Positions 1 through 9,572 of a stretch of 64,000 bases of DNA are shown here, in pieces. Location of the stretch: positions 18,681-82,680 of the forward strand of contig CABFPE010000094.1 in the NCBI GenBank assembly GCA_900660155.1. Direction: 5' to 3'. The notes under the pieces were generated by a model. It ran no database searches and had not been told where the DNA came from. It saw only the letters and a program-made list of their open reading frames with translations. The stretch's first letter is position 1, and every line of letters starts with the position of its first letter. The translations under genes and the position numbers were made by a program. Source of the stretch: Hofstenia miamia (Eukaryota; Xenacoelomorpha; Acoela; Hofsteniidae).

Positions 1-496
1 AATCTATTTGGACACTATAACGGATTGTTTCTCTTACGATTAAATCCACAATATCTTTAGAAAATAAATAATTAAAAAATTGATATGGTGTTTGAAGAAT
101 CTCTATATCATTTGGCACTTGAGAATCACCAGTAAATTTTATTTCTTCACTCGTTCGAAGAAGACCCTTTTTTTTCCAAATAATATTACGATAATAGTGT
201 TTGCTAGTTGTGGTTTTGGCCCTTGGACAAACGTTTACGGAGACCACCGAGGAAGTTTCAGATGTACTAGGAGGAGTTTGTGTTGCTAAATTGGTATAAT
301 TATCAATCAAATCAGGACTGTTTTCTTCATTGTCAGATGAAGATTCATCTGCTGAACTAGAATAAATTATCATAGGTTCATTTAGAGTATCCTCGAAGCT
401 CTCATCAAGATCCAGCCCATCTTCACTCTCATCTCCTATAAGTGGTGACTCAAGTAGATCGAAAATTTCTTTTGTCGACAGTTTTTTTCTGGACAT
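1..496 (-). CDS. piggyBac transposase, N-terminal part (partial at window edge)
   Basis: An uninterrupted frame of 165 codons starts at ATG 496-494 and is still open at base 1. Residues 1-75 are acidic and serine-rich (LDLDESFEDTLNEP, SSSADESSSDNEEN), as is usual for the disordered N-terminus of piggyBac transposases. Residues from about 135 on (PNDIEILQTPYQFFNYLF, then DLIVRETIRYSVQ) match the conserved start of the piggyBac fold, where family members read TPxxFFxLFFxxELxxLIVxxTNxYA. The catalytic aspartates should lie further left, outside the window. The protein would cut and paste DNA at TTAA sites. No stop or frameshift is seen in this part. Confidence 0.8.
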   Translation of the reverse strand, partial: MSRKKLSTKEIFDLLESPLIGDESEDGLDLDESFEDTLNEPMIIYSSSADESSSDNEENSPDLIDNYTNLATQTPPSTSETSSVVSVNVCPRAKTTTSKHYYRNIIWKKKGLLRTSEEIKFTGDSQVPNDIEILQTPYQFFNYLFSKDIVDLIVRETIRYSVQID

Positions 497-575
497 TATT
501 TGATTTCTAAATAACAGGGACCAATAAAAGTAGAAGAAAAAAGCAATTATCGCATAATAAACAGAGCTCTTATCA

Positions 576-999
576 AATTTGTGCCAATAATGGCACAAAT
601 TGTAGAAATAAAAAATCTGCCTTATTTCCATGTTGTGCCATATCTGGCACAAACCGTTTTCAGCCATGTATAAAGATTTCAATGAAATATTATAATATCG
701 TAATAATAAAAATAATTAATTAACATGTTTAGAATATAAAAACAAATTCTTACCCAATAAATCACTTGTTATAAACAAAAACCGAGATCAAAACGAAAAT
801 GAAAAACAAAAATTGAAAATGTACTCTGACAGCTAATAATATCCGGTCTTACTGAAAATAAAAGTCAACCTAAAGAAAAAAGTAAAACAGAAAACAAATT
901 TACAATGTCCCAGATCTGGCACAACGTGTGTAAGGGAGTGTTATTTTCTTTTAATGTAACAGTATCGGCGGTTTATGACTATGTGCCATATATGGCACA
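576..999. repeat. subterminal TGTGCCA/TGGCACA palindromes of the piggyBac element
   Basis: The same short palindrome recurs between the transposase start and the element tip. There is a copy with a 4-base centre at 576-601, one at 633-652 (TTGTGCCATATCTGGCACAA), a half site TGGCACAA at 917-924 next to CCAGATCTGG, and a perfect 18-bp copy at 982-999 (TGTGCCATATATGGCACA), only 15 bp from the tip. Repeated inverted motifs at element ends are typical of transposase binding sites; that role is inferred. Confidence 0.75.
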
Positions 1000-1018
1000 G
1001 TATGCAGTGAAGGGTTAA

Positions 1019-1457
1019 GAGATTTTAAAATCAATTTAAAAAATCTTTTTCATATGTAATTTTTCATTTGCAATCAATTAAACTAGGTTCGAAGTCAGTA
1101 GCACTTTTATTTTCAAAGATATAAAGGATTTATTTCTAAAATTTATTTTAAAAAAAATCTATGGGCTGACTTATGGAAAATCACAAATAGAAACATAGTA
1201 GGCCATGACTGACACAGTTGTAAATAAGTTTTCTAGATGTAATTTTTAATTTGAAATCGAATAAACTGGTGCTAAGTCAATATTACTGTTGTTACCGCAT
1301 AGGTACCTATGCGGTACGAGGACCAGTCTCAATGCCTATGCGGTACAAAAATTGCCTATGGGGTACAAGTTCTAATTTTTATCTATTTTTTAAGCAGAAT
1401 CTATTTAAATAGGTCTAGTATTAATATATATGTTTTTTCTTTAAAAAAATATTTTTT
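1019..1457. repeat. AT-rich diverged satellite with TATGCGGTAC motifs
   Basis: No coding sequence is seen. The stretch up to 1,290 carries pieces such as TTCTAGATGTAATTTTTAAT that recur in the satellite field at 15.6-21.6 kb. At 1,293-1,316 lies a perfect 24-bp palindrome built from GTACCGCATAG-type halves around GGTACC, followed by direct copies of TGCCTATGCGGTAC at about 1,332 and a variant at about 1,353. The same core forms the 29-bp array at 10.3 kb. Confidence 0.6.
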
Positions 1458-1818
1458 TGCTCCTTCTCCAAGGTAGTTTACCATTGCTAAGTTAAAATAT
1501 TTCATACTAGAATGCTACCTTGTCTACTGAGTAGGCTAAAGTATCATCTAGTTAAGTGATGGTTAAGTCACAGGTTAAATGTTTCCACTGGCAAAGAAAT
1601 TGCTGTGGCAACTTATCTTACACCATCTAGCATTAAGTCAGATAGTTTCTGGTTTAATTGTGTATCATGCACCACTTGCTACTTAAACCATGTCCCTTCT
1701 CTATTTTCCATCAAAGAGCTTAAAAAGCATACATAGATTCAATGGGAGTTTAACCCATACCTTTCATTCTATAAAGAATGAATGTGCTAATTAACAATAT
1801 GAATCTCTATACAGGTAC
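1458..1818 (-). repeat. 28S-3'-end-related repeat, copy 1
   Basis: This is about 360 bp closely related to 16,870-17,227, from the TAGTTTACC motif to the shared end GAATCTCTATACAGGTA. On the minus strand its last part (ACTAGATGATAC..., ending GACAAGGTAGCATTCTAG) matches the 3'-terminal helix region of the 28S fragment at 17,680-17,790, with about 20 bases missing from the hairpin. A second stretch, CTAGATGGTGTAAG near 1,620, resembles the same helix again. It is either an rDNA-derived repeat family or spacer DNA carrying duplicated 28S ends. Confidence 0.55.
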
Positions 1819-1837
1819 TGGAACACACACAGACAAA

Positions 1838-2130
1838 TCAATCACACATACCGCATTAAAAGTTTCTTTGGCTGAATAATCAATCTTTTATACAACATTC
1901 AATATTTAACAAGCAAGCATTCCTTTGGCTGAGAACCCTTTAATTCACCATCATTCAAAATTTATCAATCAAGTATTTATTTGGCTAAATAACCACTCAT
2001 TCACACATCATTTAAGCATATCAAACAAGCATTCCTTTGGCTGAGAAGTATTTAATTCCACATCATTCAAATTTTCATATTCAACTATCCTTTGAATGTC
2101 AGCATTCATTTCCACTGCATTCAAAAGTAA
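1838..2130. repeat. degenerate 56-57 bp tandem repeat
   Basis: The motif CTTTGGCTGA recurs at about 1,866, 1,923, 1,979 (variant) and 2,035, spacing 56-57 bp. Each copy is followed by a CATTCAAxATTTATCAA-like stretch. There are about four to five imperfect copies just downstream of the stop codon of the Crypton-like gene. Confidence 0.65.
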
Positions 2131-2186
2131 GCAATCAATATATTTACAATTAATGTACAAAAAAACTAAAAATAGTTTTCTTCAAG

Positions 2187-5100
2187 CTATTTCTGGACTT
2201 TTCTGGCTTTATTGCGGAGTTTTTCGGCTTTTGCCATGGAGACATTCATCCTCCTGCAATATCGGTTTATATCGCCTATTCCAATTGGCTCTCTTTTCTG
2301 CAATTGTAGCTTAAAAAAGCTCCAAAATGAGTCGAAATTGAGACTCTTCCGATCCTCTTCACATCTGTTAAAAAAGTATTTTTCTACAAAAACCTTAAAG
2401 GGATCGTCATTTTCATCATCATCATCATCATTTTGATCCTCTTCAGCTGAAGAGTGCTCAGGTTCTTGTACTAAATTACATACAGTAATTAATATTTGAA
2501 TTTACTATACCATTTAATGAGGAAGGGCCAGCCTCATTGCCAAAAATTTTGCTTGAAATAAAAGAGGCAGCAATATGTGATTCCTTCACAAATTCAGAGT
2601 GTTCCAAACTGTAGTGAACAGCTCTCATTACTGATAGCGTTTCTAATTCTTTACGAATTAGCATTGAGTTCAGATTGCCTAAATATAGCATTATTCAAGA
2701 ACCACTAAGCTCCTGCAATATATAATTTTCATGCACCACTAAGCTACTGCAATATATAATTGCCATGCACCACTAAGCTACTGCAATATATAATTTCCAT
2801 GCACCACTAAGCTACTGCAATATATAATTTCCATGCACCACTAAGCTACTGCAATATATAATTTCTATGCACCACTAATCTACTGCAATATATAATTTCT
2901 ATGCACCACTTAGAAAAAATATTGCTTACCATCACGTTTAAAGTATGCAAGAACTTCACGAAAATATTCTGCAGACCTCCCATGAGAAAGAGATGTAAAC
3001 TTCATGGGCCCAATCAATTGTCTGCTCTTGTCCACATTTACAACAGCTTTCTGCACTTTTTCATATATGTCAATTTGGATACTGAGGATCCCAACATAGG
3101 TCCCAGAGGTCTTGAACCTTGGGAGATCCTTCAATTTTGCTCTAATTTCTTTTGTTGAAATTCCTTCTTTTGAAGTAAAAACTTCATATATGTCATTTGG
3201 GATGACGATAATGCTTCGAAAATCCCCTTGATCTTCCTTCGTCCAATGCTGATTACGTAACCACATGCCAACTGTGATATTTTCCACAGTATTTGGCCTG
3301 CAGCCATTCTGGAGTATTAAATAGCAAGTTAAGCACTTATAGAATAACTTGTCATTCTCATCTGCATAGTCAAAATACTCCAAGAGATTCTAAGCATATG
3401 TTAATATGTATAGTTTCCTAACAATAAATACCTTAAGGCATTCCCTCATTGTAGGAAGACAACTGGGAGCAATGTCCCTTTCCACAGCAAGAGTGCTTGG
3501 CTGCAATCTAGCAACCCTTGTAATGGTGTTTCGGACCACATTATGGGCTAGAGTGGCCCACTGCTCGGTTGTTCTACCCATGCAGAAGTCGAGAAATTTC
3601 TTAAGCTCCCCCATCTTCAGCCCAAAATATGCCTTCGACCATTTCTTTTCCTTTTGTATGTTAGTTACATATTTCAGAAATGATCCTCCTACATCCATTT
3701 TTCTGAATGAATCTGTATTAATAGCTACTTCAACAATGAAGTTTTCCTAAATGCATAGATCAACTAAAAGCAAGTAATGTATCTCTTCTAATCTATTTTT
3801 TTGCATTAATTAATGAACATATCAATCCAATGCAATAAAATATTAGCTCTTACATATAGCTTAAAATTCGACTTTCGAGAATTACATCTCTTGCTTCCTT
3901 CAACATATGTTTCATCATAAACTTGATGCTCATCACTATGGTATGTTTGAAGCATCTTTTTTAATTCGCCATTTAAATTTAGTTGTGGTGCCTCAATCGG
4001 CCTTATTTCTGAAGGCAGGCTTCCTAAACTTTAATTAATATAGGTAAATAACAAAGTTATTACCTTGCATAACCACTTCCCAATTTGGCTCATGGGGTGT
4101 AATTTTTTTATGGTTCCACTTTTTAGTGCTGCAGTGCCGGCAGACTTTGCAGAAGTAGAACTTCTTCTTATTTTTTTCATGATTTTTTACAGATAACGCC
4201 ATTAAGGCTCTTCGGTCTTCCTCAGGAAGATTATGCATTTTTATATGCCTTGAAACGTTTTCTGTAGCCTTACTACAGAAAACACAGACTCCAGCATGTC
4301 TGTTAATTTTCCTAAAGATATGATTACCTAAAATACATATCTAAAGTCATACTTTTGGAGGTGCTCTTCCTCAGCTTCTGAATCACTTGAATTCCAAATA
4401 ATAGGTTCGAAAAAAACACCAACTGGTGAGCTCTCCATTTCCACTTCCTTTTTAGCTTGCTCTTCAGCCCTTTTTTCCCTAGCAGCAATTATGTCAATAG
4501 GTTTGCTTGTTGTGGGCGTTGAAAAATTGGTGTGTCTAAGCTTTCTAAATGTAATTGTAAATACATTACTGTTTAACTAAACATACAGGGTGGCCCACAA
4601 AAATCTACCCATTTTTCTATAGCCAAAACCCAATCAAAAAGTTCATATATTTTAATGTTTTTTTCTACATAGATGCTAGAGACATATACAAATTTTCTCT
4701 CCAAATTGCTCTGAAATCTGAAAGATTTAACTGCACTTTTTTCAATAATTAATAATGTGCTCAATCCAAGCACCGCGCTGCTGAATGACAGCAGTGACGC
4801 GAACATTGAAATTGTCCACAACTCTGTTCAGCATTTCTCCTGGAATCCGTCTGATTTCTCTCTTAATGTTTTCTTTCAATGCCTCAGTTGTCTGTGGGTT
4901 ATCCTGGTACACTCTGTCTTTCAGACATCCCCAAAGAAAGTAGTCAGGGGGATTCAGATCAGGTGAATACGGGGGCCAGGGGTTATCAGTGCGGCGAGAA
5001 ATTAGCCTGTCCCCAGGGAAGTACTGCCTTAGGTACTGAAGAGTTCTATTAGAGCAATGAGGGGGCGCCCCATCCTGCTGAAACACCACGGTGTTAATAT

Positions 5101-6061
5101 CAACACCCCTCCTCCTTCTCAAGGCTGGAACAAACTTCCTACGGAGCATCTCAATGTACCGCTCTGAATCAACAGTCACACGATTCCCATCATTGTCCTC
5201 GAAAAAGTATGGGCCAAAAATTCCTCTTTTGCCTAGAGCACACCATACAGTTACTTTTTCCTGACTTAATGGCCGCCGGGTATGTTCATGGGGCTGTTGA
5301 GATGCCCAAAACCGCATGTTTTGTTTGTTGACATGTCCACTCAGATGGAAGTGGGCTTCATCACTGAACAGAATCAAGTCGAGAACACCTGGGTTGTTCT
5401 CAATTCTTTCACTAATGCTCTGGCAAAATTCGACCCGTTCTCTTTTATTCACATCAGTTTGCTTCTGGAGAATTTGCACTTTATAAGGAAACAATTTTAA
5501 GTCATTATGAATGATTCTTTGCACAGTTGCCCTTGAGATACCGATTTCCTGAGACAGTCGTCTTGTCGATTTTCGTGGTGACTGTTCAAGATGTTCCCTC
5601 ACTGCCTGAACATTCTCTGGTGTTCTGACAGTAACTTGCCGCCCGCTATGACCTTTATTGTCATTTCCCACACTGCCAGTGTTCCTGAATTTCTCTACAA
5701 TATTCGTAATCGTTTTTCTGCATGGAACCTTTCTCCCAGGAAATTCCCTCCGAAATGTCCTCTGCGTTAGAATCACTGATTTGGTTGAAAAGTAACTTTC
5801 AAGAATTTTTGTCCTTTCGTGCACTGAAAATTGATGAACCACATCCATTTTGGTATCAATCTAATTCTACTGGCCTTGTTAACAGCTTACCTGAAAATGA
5901 AAAGTAAATATTTATTTTCCTTGATGATATCAACAAAGAAAAATGGGTAGATTTTTGTGGGCCACCCTGTACTTATTAGGGATTATGGCAACAGGTTCAT
6001 CTGACACATCTTTGCCATAAACCTCATTAGCTAATTCAAACAAATCTTGAGAAACAGCCAT
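2187..6061 (-). CDS. Crypton-like tyrosine-recombinase-derived zinc-finger gene, 8 exons, 641 aa
   Basis: Exons (minus strand): 6061-5973, 4544-4353, 4311-4064, 4023-3854, 3746-3432, 3389-2930, 2678-2511, 2470-2187. All introns are GT-AG with matching phases, and the spliced frame is open from ATG to TAG. Introns 2, 3, 5 and 7 are 41, 40, 42 and 40 bp; intron 1 was 42 bp before a mariner element entered it. Zinc-finger-like motifs are C103-C106-H116-H120 and C148-C151-H161-H167. Residues 339-530 resemble the catalytic domain of Crypton tyrosine recombinases: R369 in NGCRPNTVENIT, K431 in FKTSGTY, R500 in MLIRKELET and H518 in LEHSE. The spot where the nucleophile tyrosine is expected reads KESHI, so recombinase activity is doubtful. 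The tail has an aspartate run and a basic end. This looks like a domesticated gene; its function is unknown. The start choice rests on the first in-frame ATG; 5' non-coding exons are not excluded. Confidence 0.75.
2701..2908. repeat. 34-bp tandem array inside intron 6
   Basis: Six near-identical units begin at 2,701 and recur every 34 bp (consensus ACCACTAAGCTACTGCAATA followed by TATAATTTCCATGC). The array fills most of the 251-bp intron 6 (2,929-2,679) of the Crypton-like gene and stops short of both splice sites. The neighbouring introns are 40-42 bp, so expansion of this array explains most of the extra length. Confidence 0.9.
4586..5969 (-). mobile_element. mariner-superfamily (IS630-Tc1-mariner) transposon, intact
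   Basis: The 1,384-bp element has perfect 33-bp terminal inverted repeats starting CAGGGTGGCCCACAAAAATC, flanked by TA at 4,584-4,585 and 5,970-5,971. It encodes one uninterrupted transposase. Perfect ends plus an open gene indicate a recent and possibly active insertion. It lies in intron 1 of the Crypton-like gene, in the same orientation, with the TA at intron positions +2/+3. Confidence 0.95.
4742..5848 (-). CDS. mariner-superfamily transposase, 368 aa
   Basis: The frame runs from ATG 5,848 to a stop at 4,742 without interruption. Residues 1-120 form helix-turn-helix DNA-binding regions (CRKTITNIVEKFRNTG; RRLSQEIGISRATVQRII). The catalytic triad is visible as D in ILFSDEAHFH, D in VVFQQDGAPPH, and D in PYSPDLNPPDYFLW. 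By my count 42 residues separate the second and third aspartates, which sets it near the DD41D-type groups rather than DD34D mariner or DD34E Tc1. It should excise and insert the element at TA dinucleotides. Length is normal for the superfamily. All key residues are present. Confidence 0.93.
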   Translation of the reverse strand: MDVVHQFSVHERTKILESYFSTKSVILTQRTFRREFPGRKVPCRKTITNIVEKFRNTGSVGNDNKGHSGRQVTVRTPENVQAVREHLEQSPRKSTRRLSQEIGISRATVQRIIHNDLKLFPYKVQILQKQTDVNKRERVEFCQSISERIENNPGVLDLILFSDEAHFHLSGHVNKQNMRFWASQQPHEHTRRPLSQEKVTVWCALGKRGIFGPYFFEDNDGNRVTVDSERYIEMLRRKFVPALRRRRGVDINTVVFQQDGAPPHCSNRTLQYLRQYFPGDRLISRRTDNPWPPYSPDLNPPDYFLWGCLKDRVYQDNPQTTEALKENIKREIRRIPGEMLNRVVDNFNVRVTAVIQQRGAWIEHIINY

Positions 6062-6335
6062 ATCTAAAACATATCACCACATATAAGTTTAGTTTAGCAA
6101 CCAGAATGTATTATTACTTTAGATAAGAACACATATTCTAAGTAAATCAATATCATTCAAAAGGTTATCCCTTAATGATTCTTTCAAGCCAAAAGCCATT
6201 AAAGCTTTACTTTCTAAAACCAATATATTACTCACTAAGAGAAATAATTGGCAAAGTTAGATGTCCTGCATTTCAGAGTTGATTCTGGCCAAATTTAACC
6301 GAATCACTGCAGGCTAATAAGCATTCAATCCATTT
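6062..6335. other. upstream region of the Crypton-like gene
   Basis: This AT-rich stretch upstream of the start codon holds no recognisable gene or promoter motif. It presumably contains the 5' UTR and promoter. The satellite begins near its left-hand end on the plus strand. Confidence 0.4.
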
Positions 6336-7176
6336 TCCCTGAACTGCAATGACATGTTGCATTACAATACTGGCTGCAACTCTTCCATTTAGCATAAAAT
6401 TCTACCAAAAAATCTGCTCCTCTACATGCAATAAAGCTTTGAAAGTTATCCCTGTAAGTAATTTCATTCAAAAATGCTGCAACCCTTCCATTTAGCATAA
6501 AATTCTACAGAAAAATCTGCTCCTCTACATGAAATAAAGCTTAGAATGTTATCCCTGTAAGTAATTTCATTCAAAAATGCTGCAACCCTTCCTATTTAGC
6601 ATAAAATTCTACAGAAAAATCTGCTCCTCTACATGCAATAAAGCTTAGAATGTTATCCCTGTAAGTAATTTCATTCAAAAATGCTGCAACCCTTCCCATT
6701 TAGCATTAAATTTTACAGCAAAAATCTGCTCCTATACATGCAATAAAGCTTTGAATGTTATCCCTGTAAGTAATTTCATCAAAAATCCTGCAACCCTTCC
6801 CATTTAGCATTAAATTCTACAGCAAAAATCTGCTCCTCTACATGCAATAAAGCTTTGAATGTTATCCCTGTAAGTAATTTCATCAAAAATGCTGCAACCC
6901 TTCCCATTTAGCATTAAATTCTACAGCAAAAATCTGCTCCTCTACATGCAATAAAGCTTTGAATGTTATCCCTGTAAGTAATTTCATCAAAAATGCTGCA
7001 ACCCTTCCCATTTAGCATTAAATTCTACAGCAAAAATCTGCTCCTCTACATGCAATAAAGCTTTGAATGTTATCCCTGTAAGTAATTTCATTCCAAAATC
7101 CTGCAACCCTTCCATTTAGCATTAAATTCTACAGCAAAAATCTGCTCCTCTACATGCAATAAAGCTTTGAATACTG
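6336..7176. repeat. 103-105 bp satellite, about 8 copies
   Basis: Units share TGCAACCCTTCC, ATTTAGCATAAAATTCTACA, CTGCTCCTCTACATGCAATA and TTATCCCTGTAAGTAATTTC. The TTATCCCTG anchor recurs at 6,446, 6,549, 6,653 and 6,758 and onward. The first unit is the most diverged and the middle units are nearly identical, as expected for an array edited by unequal exchange. It ends in a short (TA)n run at 7,199-7,213. Confidence 0.9.
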
Positions 7177-7339
7177 ATGCAAAAACTTAATTCAGCTTAT
7201 ATATATATATATATTGCCAATATATATTGCCAATATTCTTGAATATTTCAAAAAAAATTTGAAAATATTTTTCAAAAATTTTTTCTCAGAAATGACACCT
7301 CTATATAACCAGATTTTTTCCCGATCGCAAATTAGCAGA

Positions 7340-9572
7340 ATTCCCTAAAAAACTTGAAAAACTCGACTGGAGTACACTATCTCATCGACTAGAATACACC
7401 TTCTCATCAACCAGAAATATTTTTTACTATCTCATCGATAAAACTCGACTGGAGTACACTATCTCATTGACTAGAATACACCTTCTCATCGACCAGAAAT
7501 ATTTTTGAAAGTGAATTTTGCTAGTCGACTGAAACTTGAAAAACTCGACTGGAGTACACTATCTCATCGACCAGAAATATTTTTTAAAGTGAATTTTTCT
7601 AGTCGACTGAAACTTGAAAAACTTGACTGGAGTACACTATCTCATCGACTAGAATACACCTTCTCATCAACCAGAAATATTTTTGAAAGTGAATTTTTCT
7701 AGTAGACTGAAACTTGAAAAACTCGACTGAAGTACACTATCTCATCAATTAGAATACACCTTCTCATCGACCAGAAATATTTTTGAAAGTGAATTTTTCT
7801 AGTAGACTGAAACTTGAAAAACTCGACTGGAGTACACTATCTCATCGACTAGAATACACCATCTCATCGACCAGAAATATTTTTGAAAGATAATTTTTCT
7901 AGTCTACTGAAACTTGAAAAACTCGACTGGAGTACACTATCTCATTGACTAGAATACACCTTCTCATAGACCAGAAATATTTTTGAAAGTGAATTTTTCT
8001 AGTCGACTGAAACTTGAAAAATTAGACTGGAGTACACTATCTCATTGACTAGAATACACCTTCTCATCAACCAGAAATTTTTTGAAAGTGAATTTTTCTA
8101 GTTGACTGAAACTTGAAAAACTCGACTGGAGTACACTATCTCATCGACTAGAGTACACCTTCTCATCGACTAGAAATATTTTTGACTATCTCATAGATAA
8201 AACTCGACTGGAGTACACTATCTCATCGACTGGAATACACCATCTCATCGACCAGAAATATTTTTGAAAGAGAATTTTTCTAGTCTACTGAAACTTGAAA
8301 AACTCGACTGGAGTACACTATCTCATCGACTAGAGTACACCTTCTCATCGACTAGAAATATTTTTGACTATCTCATAGATAAAACTCGACTGGAGTACAC
8401 TATCTCATCGACTGGAATACACCATCTCATCGACCAGAAATATTTTTGAAAGATAATTTTTCTAGTCTACTGAAACTTGAAAAACTCGACTGGAGTACAC
8501 TATCTCATCGACTAGAGTACACCTTCTCATCGACTAGAAATATTTTTGACTATCTCATAGATAAAACTCGACTGGAGTACACTATCTCATCGACTGGAAT
8601 ACACCATCTCATCGACCAGAAATATTTTTGAAAGAGAATTTTTCTAGTCTACTGAAACTTGAAAAACTCGACTGGAGTACACTATCTCATCGACTAGAAT
8701 ACACCTTCTCATCGACTAGAAATATTTTTGACTATCTCATAGATAAAACTCGACTGGAGTACACTATCTCATCGACTGGAATACACCATCTCATCGACCA
8801 GAAATATTTTTGAAAGATAATTTTTCTAGTCTACTGAAACTTGAAAAACTCGACTGGAGTACACTATCTCATCGACTAGAGTACACCTTCTCATCGACTA
8901 GAAATATTTTTGACTATCTCATAGATAAAACTCGACTGGAGTACACTATCTCATCGACTGGAATACACCATCTCATCGACCAGAAATATTTTTGAAAGAT
9001 AATTTTTCTAGTCTACTGAAACTTGAAAAACTCGACTGGAGTACACTATCTCATCGACTAGAGTACACCTTCTCATCGACTAGAAATATTTTTGACTATC
9101 TCATAGATAAAACTCGACTGGAGTACACTATCTCATCGACTAGAATACACCTTCTCATCGACTAGAAATATTTTTGAAAAATAATTTTTCTAGTCTACTG
9201 AAACTTGAAAAACTCGACTGGAGTACACTATCTCATCGACTAGATTACACCTTCTCAGCGACTAGAAATATTTTTGAAAGTTAATTTTTCTATTCAACTG
9301 ATACTTGAAAAACTCGACTGGAGTACACTATCTCATCGACTAGAATACACCTTCTCATCTACTAAAATATTTTTGAAAGTTAATTTTTCTAGTCGACTGA
9401 AACTTGAAAAACTCGACTGGAGTACTCTATCTCATCGACTAGAATACACCTTCTCATCGACCAGAAATATTTTTGAAAGTGAATTTTTCTAGTCGACTGA
9501 AACTTGAAAAACTCGACTGGAGTATATATCTTATTGACTAGAATACAACTTCTCATCGACTAGAAATATATT
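7340..9572. repeat. 100-bp satellite with 182-bp higher-order repeat
   Basis: The basic unit is 100 bp (GAATTTTTCTAGT anchor at 7,591, 7,691 and 7,791). Inside it a 22-bp sub-unit (CGACTGGAGTACACTATCTC / CGACTAGAATACACCTTCTC) is repeated. From about 8,082 to 9,174 six nearly identical 182-bp units follow one another, each a 100-bp monomer plus an 82-bp shortened one. GAAAGAGAA and GAAAGATAA mark units alternately at 8,264-8,810, hinting at 364-bp dimers. Peptides translated from it are a by-product of a period of 182 bp and are not genes. Confidence 0.93.

Larger units (their letters stand above)
1..1014 (-). mobile_element. piggyBac element, 5' end (runs off left edge)
   Basis: On the minus strand the element begins at 1,014 with CCCTTCACTGCATACTGTGC, directly next to TTAA at 1,015-1,018. 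TTAA is the target site that piggyBac elements duplicate, and CCC at the tip is the usual piggyBac start. About 520 bp of leader rich in TGTGCC/GGCACA palindromes separates the tip from the transposase start at 496. The other end and the catalytic part lie outside the window, so whether it is complete cannot be judged. Confidence 0.85.

Noticed and set aside
2701-2908. CRISPR-like regular repeats
   Set aside because: The 34-bp units are contiguous with no variable spacers and lie in a eukaryotic intron. The same holds for the 100-105 bp arrays.
4757-5500. Plus-strand open frames inside the mariner element
   Set aside because: They are shadows of the transposase on the opposite strand.
8264-8995. 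Four nearly identical 61-residue open frames in a row
   Set aside because: They repeat every 182 bp because the DNA is a tandem satellite, and the peptides have no domain features.
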